Positions 44,860 through 53,885 of a stretch of 54,892 nucleotides of DNA are shown piece by piece (positions within the stretch are counted from its first letter, which is position 1; every line of letters begins with the position of its first letter). Position numbers and translations under genes: made by a program. This stretch comes from Deltaproteobacteria bacterium (GTDB lineage: Bacteria > Desulfobacterota > DSM-4660 > Desulfatiglandales > HGW-15): NCBI GenBank assembly GCA_019313825.1, contig JAFDAM010000005.1, positions 1 through 54,892 of the forward strand, given 5' to 3'. The notes below the pieces were generated by a model that ran no database searches, had not been told where the DNA came from, and saw only the letters and a list, made by a program, of their open reading frames with translations.

Positions 44860-45939
44860 TCATCTTAACTTGAGAGTGCTAATGGATAACAGTGCGAGAA
44901 TAATTGCTATGATCCAGAAACGAACAGTTACCTTGCTTTCGGGCCACCCCTTCAATTCAAAATGATGATGGATGGGTGCCATGCGAAAGATCCTTTGCCC
45001 TCCGGTCACCTTAAAATAGACTACCTGGAAGATAACCGAGAGCGCCTCAAATACGAATAGTCCACCTACCAGGATAAGGACCAGTTCCTGCTTGGTTATC
45101 ACTGCCACTGTTCCCAGGACAGCGCCTAACGGCAGGGACCCTACGTCGCCCATAAAGACTTCAGCAGGATGGGTGTTGTACCATAGGAAGCCTAGACCGG
45201 CCCCTACAATTGCGCCGCACAGTATGGACAGCTCCCCGGTTCCTGCGACATAAGGGATCTGAAGATATGATGCAGTCTTTATATTTCCGGCCAGATAGGA
45301 GAATACAAGATAGCTGGTAAAGGCTATAATTATCGGTCCTATGGCCAACCCATCCAGTCCGTCGGTAAGATTCACTGCATTGGAGGAGCCGACAATAATA
45401 AAAATGGCCAGTGGGATGTACCACAACCCGAGATCAGGAGTAACGGTCTTTAAGAAAGGGAGATTCAGACGCGAATCATAACCGGGGTAGTAGTAAAGGG
45501 TAATTGCCGCAACGAGTGCGACAGCTATCTGAAGCAAAAACTTGGCCTTGGCACTCAGGCCGCGGCTGTTTTTACGAAGCATTTTCAGGTAATCATCAAC
45601 AAAACCGATGACCCCGAAACAAAAGATTACGAAGATGGTCAGCCAGACGTAGATATTAGTAAGCTCTGCCCACAGAAATACAGTTACCATTATGATCGGC
45701 AGGATAAGACAACCGCCCATTGTGGGCGTGCCCGCCTTATCTTTGTGGTTGGGTGGCCCGTCTTCTCGGATATACTGCCGCATCTGCATGGCGCGGAGCC
45801 TGTTGATTGCCCAACCGCCAAAAATGAAGACCACGACAAGGGAGGACAGGGCGGAGAGGATTGTCCTGAATGTTATGTATCGAAAGACATTCAGCCATGA
45901 ATAATCTGAATGAAAGAAATAGATTATTTTATAAAGCAT
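44860..45939 (-). CDS. mraY: Phospho-MurNAc-pentapeptide transferase MraY
   Basis: The 359-aa polytopic membrane enzyme makes lipid I from UDP-MurNAc-pentapeptide and undecaprenyl phosphate. [25 protein letters not shown] (the aspartate pair), [10 protein letters not shown] and [13 protein letters not shown] are the invariant motifs. Length matches the family. Its start overlaps the stop of the broken response-regulator gene by 11 bases. Confidence 0.98.
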   Translation of the reverse strand: MLYKIIYFFHSDYSWLNVFRYITFRTILSALSSLVVVFIFGGWAINRLRAMQMRQYIREDGPPNHKDKAGTPTMGGCLILPIIMVTVFLWAELTNIYVWLTIFVIFCFGVIGFVDDYLKMLRKNSRGLSAKAKFLLQIAVALVAAITLYYYPGYDSRLNLPFLKTVTPDLGLWYIPLAIFIIVGSSNAVNLTDGLDGLAIGPIIIAFTSYLVFSYLAGNIKTASYLQIPYVAGTGELSILCGAIVGAGLGFLWYNTHPAEVFMGDVGSLPLGAVLGTVAVITKQELVLILVGGLFVFEALSVIFQVVYFKVTGGQRIFRMAPIHHHFELKGWPESKVTVRFWIIAIILALLSISTLKLR

Positions 45940-46361
45940 TTATAATTCTACCCTTCCTGGGTGACCCGATCGCTGCCCTTTTCTTCTTCTGGTGCGGGGC
46001 AAGGGCTGAAGAGACCGCCTCTAAGAATTTGTTTATATGAAACGGCTTGTTCAGCTGGGAATACACGGGAGGAATCTCCTTTTTAAGAGTCTTCTGATTA
46101 AAAGGTTTCCCTGTCATGATAATGACCCTCTCCTTTCGACCAGCCATCTTCAATCTTTCTCAAGAGATCAATCCCATCAAGGCCCGGCATATTGATGTCC
46201 GTGATCAGCAGATCAAAGCGACGATTTTTCATCTGTTTTAGAGAGTCCTTGCCGTTCTTGGCCAATGTGACCTTAAAACCCTCGGCTGTCAGAACATCAC
46301 TCAGAAGATTTCTTATACCTGCCTCATCATCTACCACCATGATTTCTTTTAATCTTGGCAT
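45929..46361 (-). pseudogene. Single-domain response regulator with frameshift, inside the dcw cluster
   Basis: The N-terminal part MPRLKEIMVVDDEAGIRNLL ... RRFDLLITDINMPGLDGIDL is a receiver domain with the acidic pair and phospho-acceptor Asp (ITDINMP). Frame is lost after LLRK near 46154 and resumes as LKMAGRKERVIIMTGKPF ... NKPFHINKFLEAV, which carries the conserved lysine. One extra base explains it; removing it gives a 143-aa protein. It starts one base after murF and overlaps mraY, so it is built into the operon. It could be a pseudogene, a programmed shift or a sequencing error. Confidence 0.8.
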
Positions 46362-46362
46362 G

Positions 46363-47784
46363 TTAACCCTCCCCTGACCATCTCTCCTTCAGGCCTTCGG
46401 ATACCCGTTCAAGGCCCATCTTTCGGGAGCCCTTTAAGAGAATCAGGTCACCGTCTTTCATGACATCCGTTATTCTTTGCTTCATCTCGTCATGAGATTC
46501 GACCACTATGGCCCTGCCTGTTGGAAATCCCTTATCCAATGCGCCTGTTACCATCTCCCTGGAATGGTCCCCCATGGAAAACAGATAGGATGCGCCAAGT
46601 TCCGCCACCATGCCTCCCGCCTCAAGGTGCGCGGAAACCGTTTCATTACCAAGCTCCAGCATCTCTCCTAATCCTATGATCACCCTCCTTCCATGGGCAG
46701 CCAGTTCCCTTATCGAATCAATGGCTGCCTTGAGAGACGATGGGTTTGAGTTGTAAGTATCATCCACGATGGTAATATCTCCCGGCAGATGGATAAGCAT
46801 AAATCTGCCCTTTATCCCTTTAAAACCTCTAAGCCCTTTGGATATGTGGTCGAAGGGCTCTTTCATGCAGATGGCAATGGCTGATGCGGCCAGGGCATTA
46901 AAGAGATTCTGAGATCCAGGGACCCGGAGTTTGATCGGGACCGAGTTTCCATGGTATTGAAGCTCAAAGGAGAGCCCTTTATCTCCAAGGTTCTGAATTT
47001 TTTCGGCCCTAATCTCATTGCCTGATCTGATCCCATAGGTAACTGTCTTTTTGCGGAACCGCGACGCCGTTTTCATCAGAAGTTCATCTTCACCATTTAA
47101 GATTACCTGACCCTCTGAAGATATCTTTTCCACGAGTTCCGTCTTTGCCCTGGCCACGCTCATAATGTCACCCAGGCCTTCCAGATGGGCCCTTGCCACG
47201 TTAGTAATAAGGCCAATATCCGGGTCAGCTATCTCTGTCAGTCGACCGATCTCACCCGGAACATTCATGCCCATCTCCAGAACCGCCCTGCGATCTCCCT
47301 CTTCAAGCCGTAACAGGGTGAGGGGCAGACCGATCAGGTTGTTTAGGTTCCCTCTGTTCTTCAGGGTCCTGGCTCCGATACCCAGGATGTCCGCGGTCAT
47401 CTCTTTGGTGGTTGTTTTTCCCGCGCTTCCCGTGATGGCCGCAACCCGGACGTCGTGCTGTTTTCTCCACCATGCCGCAAGATCGCCGAGTGCCTTTAGA
47501 GTGTCTGTTACGGCAATTGTAACGAGGCCGCTGTCTGCCGACACCTCAGATACCCGGTCCTTCTCTATTACTATGCCGGAAGCCCCTTGCTTAACAGCCT
47601 TTTCCACAAAATCATGGCCGTCAAATCTCTCGCCCTTGAGGGCCAGGAAGATCTGGCCCGGGGTTATCTCCCTTGAATCAGTGCTGAGGCCTGAGAGAAT
47701 CGACCCTGCATGCCCGGAGATCAGTTCTCCCTGCATTGGAGAAACGATCTCCCCCGCGGTTATTTCGCCCCATTTAGTTGTCAT
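46363..47784 (-). CDS. murF: UDP-MurNAc-tripeptide--D-Ala-D-Ala ligase
   Basis: The 473-aa ligase adds D-Ala-D-Ala to complete the pentapeptide precursor. The ATP loop is AITGSAGKTTTKEMTA, followed by NLNNLIGLPLTLL, EMGMNVPGEIGRLTEI and DDTYNSNPSSLKAAI, all MurF signatures. The start is uncertain: ATGs at 47811, 47790 and 47784 are in frame, none with a good ribosome site, and the first lies in a TTGAACC-type tract; I prefer 47784. It is tightly followed by the response regulator gene. Confidence 0.96.
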   Translation of the reverse strand: MTTKWGEITAGEIVSPMQGELISGHAGSILSGLSTDSREITPGQIFLALKGERFDGHDFVEKAVKQGASGIVIEKDRVSEVSADSGLVTIAVTDTLKALGDLAAWWRKQHDVRVAAITGSAGKTTTKEMTADILGIGARTLKNRGNLNNLIGLPLTLLRLEEGDRRAVLEMGMNVPGEIGRLTEIADPDIGLITNVARAHLEGLGDIMSVARAKTELVEKISSEGQVILNGEDELLMKTASRFRKKTVTYGIRSGNEIRAEKIQNLGDKGLSFELQYHGNSVPIKLRVPGSQNLFNALAASAIAICMKEPFDHISKGLRGFKGIKGRFMLIHLPGDITIVDDTYNSNPSSLKAAIDSIRELAAHGRRVIIGLGEMLELGNETVSAHLEAGGMVAELGASYLFSMGDHSREMVTGALDKGFPTGRAIVVESHDEMKQRITDVMKDGDLILLKGSRKMGLERVSEGLKERWSGEG

Positions 47785-47828
47785 CGACATTGAACCTTGA
47801 GCATTAAGCATTTGTCATTGATCTTTGA

Positions 47829-49334
47829 TCAGTTTGTTGCCAAGGCAACCTCTTTTCTGTCATCAAAATGCCGCTTCTCAGTACCGATTATCTGGTAGTC
47901 CTCGTGACCTTTGCCTGCAATCAGGACAAGATCTTTCTCATCCGCAATCGCTATGGCCTTTTGGATGGCCCTCCGTCGGTCCACTTCTATGCAATATCCG
48001 GGTCCTGCGACCTCGGCACCATTTGTCCATTTCTCCTTTGTCATGCCGGATTGTTGAACCCCTTTTTCTATCTGGGCGACAATGGATTCAGGATCTTCGG
48101 TGCGTGGATTGTCTGACGTAATAAAGGCGATGTCGCTTTGCTGTCCCGCCACGAGCCCCATTTTATCTCTCTTTCCCTTATCCCTGTCGCCGCCGCACCC
48201 GAAGACCGTTATCAATCTCCCCTCTGTCAGAGGGCCAAGCGTCTCCAATGCCTTCTGGAGGGCATCAGGAGTGTGGGCATAGTCAACCACCACTGTCAGC
48301 CCTCGTCGGTTTTGCACCAATTCCAGCCTGCCGGGGATCACTTTTAGTCGTTCTATCCCTTCAACCACTGCATCGAGATCCATATCCAATGATATGGCCG
48401 TAGCCGTGGCAGCCAGGATATTGTAGATGTTTATCCTCCCTAAAAGAGATGACTGTATCTCTCTCTTTCCCTTTGGGGTTACAAGCCTTGCCCTCAGTCC
48501 GGTCTTGTCCAGTGATATGAAATCAGCTTTTACCTGTGATTTAAGTCCAAGGCCGTAAGTCACCACGTCCGCCCTGGTAAGGGCCACCAGTTCTTCTCCT
48601 TTGGGGTCATCCGCATTAATAATGGCGACACTCTTTTCATCCGGTCCGCCCTTTTTCAGCCCACGAAACAGGAGGCTCTTTGCCTGAAAATATTCCTCCA
48701 TGGTATTGTGGTAATCCAGGTGGTCCCTGGAAAAATTAGTAAATATCGCCGCCCTGAACGGACAACCCAGTGTTCTCCTCTGATCAAGCGCATGAGAGGA
48801 GACCTCCATGACCACATGGGTTACTCCTTCATCCGCCATCTCCCTCATAAGCCGCATGAGATCAAGTGATTCAGGCGTTGTGACCTGAGCGGGAACGGTC
48901 TTGCCCGAAAAACGGTAGTTGATGGTCCCTATTACTCCCGGCCTGGCACCTGTGGCTGAGATCATCGACTCAAGCAGATAGCTTGTTGTTGTCTTTCCGT
49001 TTGTGCCCGTAATCCCGATAATATCCATCGTTCGGCACGGGTTTTCATAGAATCGGGTCGCGAGTCTTGACAGGGCCTCTCTTGAATCAGGGACCTTTAT
49101 CTTTGAAATATCTCCCAAAGGTCCTTTAAAATCTTCGGCAATTAGCGCCACGGCCCCATTTTTAATCGCATCCTGTACATAATCGTGACCGTTTTGATTA
49201 TGCCCCTTTATGGCCACAAACAGGTATCCGGGCGTGATCCTGCGTGAGTCGTAGCTCAACCCTTTGATCTCAAGTTCCGGGTCTCCGTTCAGATCATATT
49301 TAAGAAACCCTTTTATTAACCGGCCCAGCTTCAT
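47829..49334 (-). CDS. murE: UDP-MurNAc-Ala-D-Glu--meso-diaminopimelate ligase
   Basis: The 501-aa ligase adds the third amino acid of the stem peptide. GITGTNGKTTTSYLL is the ATP loop and VVDYAHTPDALQKAL a family motif. The ITSDNPRTEDP sequence contains DNPR, which marks enzymes specific for meso-diaminopimelate rather than lysine. This supports a Gram-negative-type wall. It is 11 bases after ftsI. Confidence 0.98.
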   Translation of the reverse strand: MKLGRLIKGFLKYDLNGDPELEIKGLSYDSRRITPGYLFVAIKGHNQNGHDYVQDAIKNGAVALIAEDFKGPLGDISKIKVPDSREALSRLATRFYENPCRTMDIIGITGTNGKTTTSYLLESMISATGARPGVIGTINYRFSGKTVPAQVTTPESLDLMRLMREMADEGVTHVVMEVSSHALDQRRTLGCPFRAAIFTNFSRDHLDYHNTMEEYFQAKSLLFRGLKKGGPDEKSVAIINADDPKGEELVALTRADVVTYGLGLKSQVKADFISLDKTGLRARLVTPKGKREIQSSLLGRINIYNILAATATAISLDMDLDAVVEGIERLKVIPGRLELVQNRRGLTVVVDYAHTPDALQKALETLGPLTEGRLITVFGCGGDRDKGKRDKMGLVAGQQSDIAFITSDNPRTEDPESIVAQIEKGVQQSGMTKEKWTNGAEVAGPGYCIEVDRRRAIQKAIAIADEKDLVLIAGKGHEDYQIIGTEKRHFDDRKEVALATN

Positions 49335-49345
49335 TAGTGTTTCCC

Positions 49346-51304
49346 CTAGGCGGGCGGTCTGAAACTGACCTTTACCGAGGTCATCTTTTTCAGAGAAGAA
49401 CCGGGCCCTGGGTCCTGTTTAACAGCCAGGCCGCTTCCTTCAAGCAACACCTTTAGACCCTGAGAACTGCCCCATCTCAGGACCTCCCGCATACTCTGAC
49501 CCCTGAAATCGGGCAGCAGACCGTTGTTCTCTGTCTCCGGTCTCAGTCCGGGGTCAAATTTTGGGCCTTCAATATCATCTGTCTCCAATCTTTCTTCTGT
49601 GGCGGCCAATCTCAATTGCGGATAAACCCGCAGGTTATTAAGGGTCCATGCGCCCACTTCCCGAAAAACAGGACCAGCCACCAGTCCGCCGTATGTGTTC
49701 CCTTTCGGCTCATCTATCATGACCAGAATCACCAGTCTGGGCCTGTTCGCGGGCACAAAACCGACAAAGATGGCCACGTAATCTTTATCGGAATACTTCC
49801 TTGTTAAGGGGTCGACCTTCTGGGAGGTCCCTGTCTTGCCGGCAACACTGTATCCTGTTATGGCTGCCAGGGGTGCTGTTCCCCTGTCACTGACGACACC
49901 TTCCAATATCTTCGATACTTTCCTTGTTGTCTCAGTGGACAATACCCTCCTGATCATATGGGGGTGGTTCTTTTTCACCACAAGACCGGATTGGTCTGTG
50001 ATCTCCTTTACAACAAACGGCCTCATCAGCTTGCCCCCGTTGGCGATCGAAGCCATTGCCGTTGCGATCTGCAGGGAGGTCGATGATATGCCCTGGCCAA
50101 AAAAGATCGTGGCCCGGTCGATCTGCCTGGCCTTATTTACGGGCCTGACAAATCCTCTCCGCTCTCCTATCAGGTCTATGCCTGTCTTGCTTCCAAACCC
50201 GAATCTTTTCAGATATTCACTGAATTTCTTGTAACCTAGCTCCTGACCGATCTTAACAGCGCCGATATTGCTTGACAGGACGATGATGTCTTTGACAGGC
50301 AAAGAGCCGTATTTTTTGGTGTCATGTATTACATGATTTGCCACCTGGTATTCCCCCTTTTCACAGTAAAACCTCGTATTGGGAGATACGGTACTTTGCT
50401 CAAGGGCCGCGGCCAGAAGAAAGATCTTGATGGTAGATCCTGGTTCATAACAGTCCGTAATCGTGCGGTTTCTCCATTGATAAGGACGATATTGCCCGAA
50501 TATGTTGGGGTTGAAGGTGGGAACAACGGCCATGGCCAGGATCTCTCCTGTCTCAGGGTCCATGATCAGACACTGTCCGCTCTTCGCCTTTGCCTTCTTT
50601 ACCGCCGCATCAAGGGCCTGCTGGGCCTTATACTGGATATCCTTGTCGATGGTCAGGACAAGATTGTGCATATCGAGATTTTGACTGGTCGGCCTGCTGA
50701 TATAAAAAGGGCGTCCCAGCGCGTCACGCATCTGGACAAGGGTGTGTTGAGGTCCCTTCAAAAGCCCGTCATACCTCTTTTCAAGGCCCTCAAGGCCCTG
50801 GTTGTCTACGCCTGAAAACCCTAACAGATTTGAGGCTATCTCCCTTCCCGGATAATACCGCCTGGTCTCCGTGGTAAACCCAATCCCTTCCAGTCCCAAT
50901 GACTTAATCTGTCTGACTTTTTCAGGTGATACCCTTCTTTTTATCCATACAAAGGAGCTTTTCTTATTAAGGAGAGGCAGAATACGGCTCTGTTTTTCAT
51001 TCAGGTTTAGGGCTAAATGGTCAGCTGTCTGAGCCTTATTCTTTACAAGGTTGGGGTGCGCATAGATTGAGCCCACCTCAATGCTGACTGATAGTTCATG
51101 CCTTTCCCTGTCATAGATAGTACCCCGTTTGGGAGGAATTTTTATCTCCCCCTTGTAACTGGCGCGGGCTATGGCCTCTAATCTATCTCTCTGGAGGACC
51201 TGAAGCTGGAAGTCTCTTGACAGGATAATTCCCAGTCCAATCAGGAAAAAAGCAGCCACAAGATAGATTCGAAACCTGATCCATTTTTTGTCCTGCACCT
51301 TCAT
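49346..51304 (-). CDS. ftsI: Septal penicillin-binding protein FtsI with PASTA domain
   Basis: The 652-aa class B PBP crosslinks septal peptidoglycan with FtsW. It has a membrane helix at residues about 12-30, a dimerisation domain (PPKRGTIYDRERHELSVSI), and the transpeptidase active sites EPGSTIKIF (catalytic Ser), LSSNIGAVKIG (SxN) and VAGKTGTSQKV (KTG). The C-terminus (LLPDFRGQSMREVLRWGSSQ ... SLKKMTSVKVSF) is one PASTA domain, absent from E. coli FtsI but usual in this type of bacterium. The start overlaps ftsL by 4 bases (ATGA). Confidence 0.96.
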   Translation of the reverse strand: MKVQDKKWIRFRIYLVAAFFLIGLGIILSRDFQLQVLQRDRLEAIARASYKGEIKIPPKRGTIYDRERHELSVSIEVGSIYAHPNLVKNKAQTADHLALNLNEKQSRILPLLNKKSSFVWIKRRVSPEKVRQIKSLGLEGIGFTTETRRYYPGREIASNLLGFSGVDNQGLEGLEKRYDGLLKGPQHTLVQMRDALGRPFYISRPTSQNLDMHNLVLTIDKDIQYKAQQALDAAVKKAKAKSGQCLIMDPETGEILAMAVVPTFNPNIFGQYRPYQWRNRTITDCYEPGSTIKIFLLAAALEQSTVSPNTRFYCEKGEYQVANHVIHDTKKYGSLPVKDIIVLSSNIGAVKIGQELGYKKFSEYLKRFGFGSKTGIDLIGERRGFVRPVNKARQIDRATIFFGQGISSTSLQIATAMASIANGGKLMRPFVVKEITDQSGLVVKKNHPHMIRRVLSTETTRKVSKILEGVVSDRGTAPLAAITGYSVAGKTGTSQKVDPLTRKYSDKDYVAIFVGFVPANRPRLVILVMIDEPKGNTYGGLVAGPVFREVGAWTLNNLRVYPQLRLAATEERLETDDIEGPKFDPGLRPETENNGLLPDFRGQSMREVLRWGSSQGLKVLLEGSGLAVKQDPGPGSSLKKMTSVKVSFRPPA

Positions 51305-51669
51305 GGCAAGATAATAATCTGCTTAGGTAATGCTTCCCTGAGGCCCAAACGTCGTGCGGCCTCTTCCAGGCTCTGTGGAGATTTTAGTGTAGCAAGCTCA
51401 AGCTTCAGCTTCTGATTGAGCTCTTTGAGCTTTAACTCCTGCTGCTGTAAACGACTCAAGTTGAAACCTATTTGGGTTTCTTCAAAGTTAGACCAGACAT
51501 AGCTGATACCGCTACCGAGAAAGATAAAAAGCATGATGGTTATGAGGATGATCTGGCGATGGGAAAAGTAGAAACTGTTTCTCCTCTTGACCCTGGAGTT
51601 ATTTATTCTGATCCCTGTCCGGGCATTTCGTTTTCTCTCAACCTCTGATGGTCTTATCGGCCTTACCAT
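51301..51669 (-). CDS. ftsL: Cell division protein FtsL
   Basis: The 122-aa bitopic protein has a basic cytoplasmic N-terminus, one membrane helix (IILITIMLFIFLGSGISYVW) and a periplasmic coiled coil (LQQQELKLKELNQKLKLELAT). It forms the FtsQLB complex that activates septal synthesis. Identified mainly by position between rsmH and ftsI and by topology, as usual for this divergent family. Confidence 0.9.
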   Translation of the reverse strand: MVRPIRPSEVERKRNARTGIRINNSRVKRRNSFYFSHRQIILITIMLFIFLGSGISYVWSNFEETQIGFNLSRLQQQELKLKELNQKLKLELATLKSPQSLEEAARRLGLREALPKQIIILP

Positions 51670-51670
51670 T

Positions 51671-52618
51671 TTATATCCTTTCTGATGCCCTCAGCATTGC
51701 GCTGCGAGCCCTTGGATTGTCCTTTGTCTCTCCCTTGTCCGGCCTGATCCCTTTCCTGTTTACACGCTTGAAAAGGGGTGTCTTTCCGCAGGCGCATTCG
51801 GGAAAATCCGGAGGGCAGGTGCACCCCTTTTCCCAGCCTGCCATTTTCTGTTTAACCATTCTGTCTTCAAGGGAATGATAGGATAAAAAAACCAACCTTC
51901 CCCCCTTGGCAAAAAGGGGCGGGACTTTATCTAAAAAGATCTTTATGTTTTCTGTTTCTCTGTTTACCGCGATTCTCAGGGCCTGAAATGTACGGGTAGC
52001 CGGATCTATGACTCCGGGACGGTAAGAAGAGGGGATTACCGATCTAACCAGTTCCGCGAGTTGGAGGGAGGAGGTAATAGGCCCTTTTTTACGTTCCCTC
52101 TCGATCGATCTCGATATTATTCCGGCCCTCTTCTCTTCGCCATAATCCCTTAATATTCTTTTAATCTCATTTGCCGAAAGGTTGTTTATCATCTGTTGAG
52201 CGGTTACCTCATCACCGGGGTCCATCCTCATGTCCAGCGGTTCATCCCTGTTAAAGCTGAATCCCCTTCCTGATTGCTCGATCTGATAAGAGGAAAATCC
52301 CAGATCCAAGAGAATACCGTTGACTTTCTCGATTCCCAGACCCTCAAGGATCTCGCTCAATTCAGCATAGTTCGCGTTGATCAGTGTGACCCTCTCTCCA
52401 AGGTGGCTTAATCGTTCCCTGGAAAGCCTGACAGCTTCCGGGTCCCTGTCCAGACAGATCAAACGCCCTTTTGAAGATATCTCCTTTCCAATCGCTTCGC
52501 TGTGTCCCCCGCTTCCAACCGTTGCATCAACGTAGACGCCTTCGGAGACCGTAACAAGGAATCTTATGACCTCATTAACCATTACCGGTTTATGAGGGTA
52601 ATCCAGGGTTTTACTCAT
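51671..52618 (-). CDS. rsmH: 16S rRNA (cytosine-1402-N4)-methyltransferase
   Basis: The 315-aa methyltransferase (formerly MraW) modifies C1402 in the ribosomal P site. HKPVMVNEVI, the SAM loop VDATVGSGGHSEAI, ILLDLGFSSYQIEQSGRGFSF and LSYHSLEDRMVKQ are diagnostic. Its ATG is the base after the mraZ stop, and its stop is one base before ftsL. Confidence 0.98.
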   Translation of the reverse strand: MSKTLDYPHKPVMVNEVIRFLVTVSEGVYVDATVGSGGHSEAIGKEISSKGRLICLDRDPEAVRLSRERLSHLGERVTLINANYAELSEILEGLGIEKVNGILLDLGFSSYQIEQSGRGFSFNRDEPLDMRMDPGDEVTAQQMINNLSANEIKRILRDYGEEKRAGIISRSIERERKKGPITSSLQLAELVRSVIPSSYRPGVIDPATRTFQALRIAVNRETENIKIFLDKVPPLFAKGGRLVFLSYHSLEDRMVKQKMAGWEKGCTCPPDFPECACGKTPLFKRVNRKGIRPDKGETKDNPRARSAMLRASERI

Positions 52619-53056
52619 TTAGATACCCAGTTCGGAGAGGGACTGACTGGCTTCCGGAAAACTATCCTTGGCCCTGAGGAATTCCTCTTCCCATTTCTCC
52701 CTGTCCCAAATCTCAAACAGTTTTAACTCTCCGACGAGTACTATATCTTTTTTTAATCCCGCGATCTCTCTCAGATCAGGAGGAATTGTGATCCTGCCCT
52801 GCTTCAGGGAGCATTCCTGCGCGCCTGAGATAAAATAGCGGCGATATGTATTGACAGCATTATCCATCAGGGATAGACTGGCGGCCTTCTCCTCAATCAT
52901 TCTCCAATCATCCTGGGAAAATGCCCATAGACATTGGAGATAGTTGGTTACCACAAGGCAGTTTTGACCCTTTATTTTCAAGGTCTCCTTGAAACGTGCC
53001 GGAATGGCTAACCGCCCCTTTTCATCAAGGGTATGCTTTGAACGTCCTCTAAACAT
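52619..53056 (-). CDS. mraZ: Transcriptional regulator MraZ
   Basis: The 145-aa protein has two AbrB-like DNA-binding repeats (DEKGRLAIPARFKETL and LKQGRITIPPDLREIA). MraZ forms rings and binds short repeats upstream of its own operon to control the dcw cluster. Three AAAGTG repeats 17-42 bases upstream of its start fit this. First gene of the cluster. Confidence 0.97.
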   Translation of the reverse strand: MFRGRSKHTLDEKGRLAIPARFKETLKIKGQNCLVVTNYLQCLWAFSQDDWRMIEEKAASLSLMDNAVNTYRRYFISGAQECSLKQGRITIPPDLREIAGLKKDIVLVGELKLFEIWDREKWEEEFLRAKDSFPEASQSLSELGI

Positions 53057-53072
53057 GAGTAAGATTACCTGC

Positions 53073-53098
53073 CACTTTATGCCACTTTATTTCACTTT
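53073..53098 (-). promoter_or_regulatory. Three MraZ boxes
   Basis: AAAGTG occurs three times with an exact 10-bp period (CACTTT on the plus strand at 53073, 53083 and 53093). This is the unit and spacing of MraZ boxes described in other bacteria. The boxes lie at or just after the predicted transcription start, so binding should repress. Confidence 0.82.
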
Positions 53099-53105
53099 TT
53101 GACAC

Positions 53106-53133
53106 ATTCTATCGAAAATTCAGGATTTGTCAA
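53106..53133 (-). promoter_or_regulatory. Promoter of the dcw cluster
   Basis: On the minus strand TTGACA (53133-53128) and TAGAAT (53111-53106) are 16 bases apart, a strong sigma-70 promoter. The start of transcription would fall near 53099, at the edge of the MraZ boxes. Confidence 0.75.
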
Positions 53134-53372
53134 GGAAAAAAATTTAAAAATTCCACTAAATGCAAACACTTGAGTAAATGTGTGTTCATATCGGAAATTT
53201 TCTGAACATAGTATTTAACTCTTGAAACTTGCTAAAAAAACAGTATGGATTTATAAAATTGTTATTGGTCAGCTATAATCCTGTGGAAGAATGGTCCGAG
53301 GGGGTCTCTTGAAAGGAGAAAAAGAGGGCTCCTAAAAAAGAATCTGCTGGTATAAATTGATTAAGGCGGCAT

Positions 53373-53885
53373 ATGACTTTCAAAGAGATCTCCATTGATA
53401 GCCCGATCCAAGAGAAGGTTGTCTGGGCTGAAAACTGCTATCAGGCAATGAAGGCTCAGCTCCTTGGGGATGAAAAGATCGCAGATCTTTTGATAAGGTA
53501 TAGAGAGGCCGCGCTCGTCTCCCATGGAGAGATGGACAGGACGGGCGTGGTGAATGAATGTAAGGACTGTGAAGAGAGAGAAGGAGGTTCATGCTGCGGA
53601 GAAGGCCTGGAAGACAGATACAACGGTATCCTTCTTCTGATCAACCTCCTGCTGGACCGAAAACTTCCCGAACAGAGGCATGATACCCTGAGTTGCTATT
53701 TCCTGGGACAGGGAGGCTGCCTGCTTCTGGCACGTCATGTCATCTGCGTAAACTATATCTGCAGTAAGATAACGGAAAAATTTGATCCAACAAAGCTTGC
53801 GATGCTTCGGGAGAAGGAAGGAATCGAGCTTGAGATCCTCTTCCTTTTACATGAACGGGTTAAAGAGGTACGGGCAAAGCTCTGA
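53373..53885 (+). CDS. Cysteine-rich protein of unknown function
   Basis: The 170-aa protein has clustered cysteines: NECKDCEEREGGSCCGEGLE, LSCYFLGQGGCLLL and HVICVNYICSKI. The pattern suggests a bound zinc or iron-sulfur centre, somewhat like YkgJ-type proteins, but I cannot name a family. Outside the cysteines it is mostly helical with no signal peptide. It is divergent from mraZ across a 316-bp AT-rich region. The start follows TAAGGCGG, a weak ribosome site. Confidence 0.7.
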   Translation: MTFKEISIDSPIQEKVVWAENCYQAMKAQLLGDEKIADLLIRYREAALVSHGEMDRTGVVNECKDCEEREGGSCCGEGLEDRYNGILLLINLLLDRKLPEQRHDTLSCYFLGQGGCLLLARHVICVNYICSKITEKFDPTKLAMLREKEGIELEILFLLHERVKEVRAKL

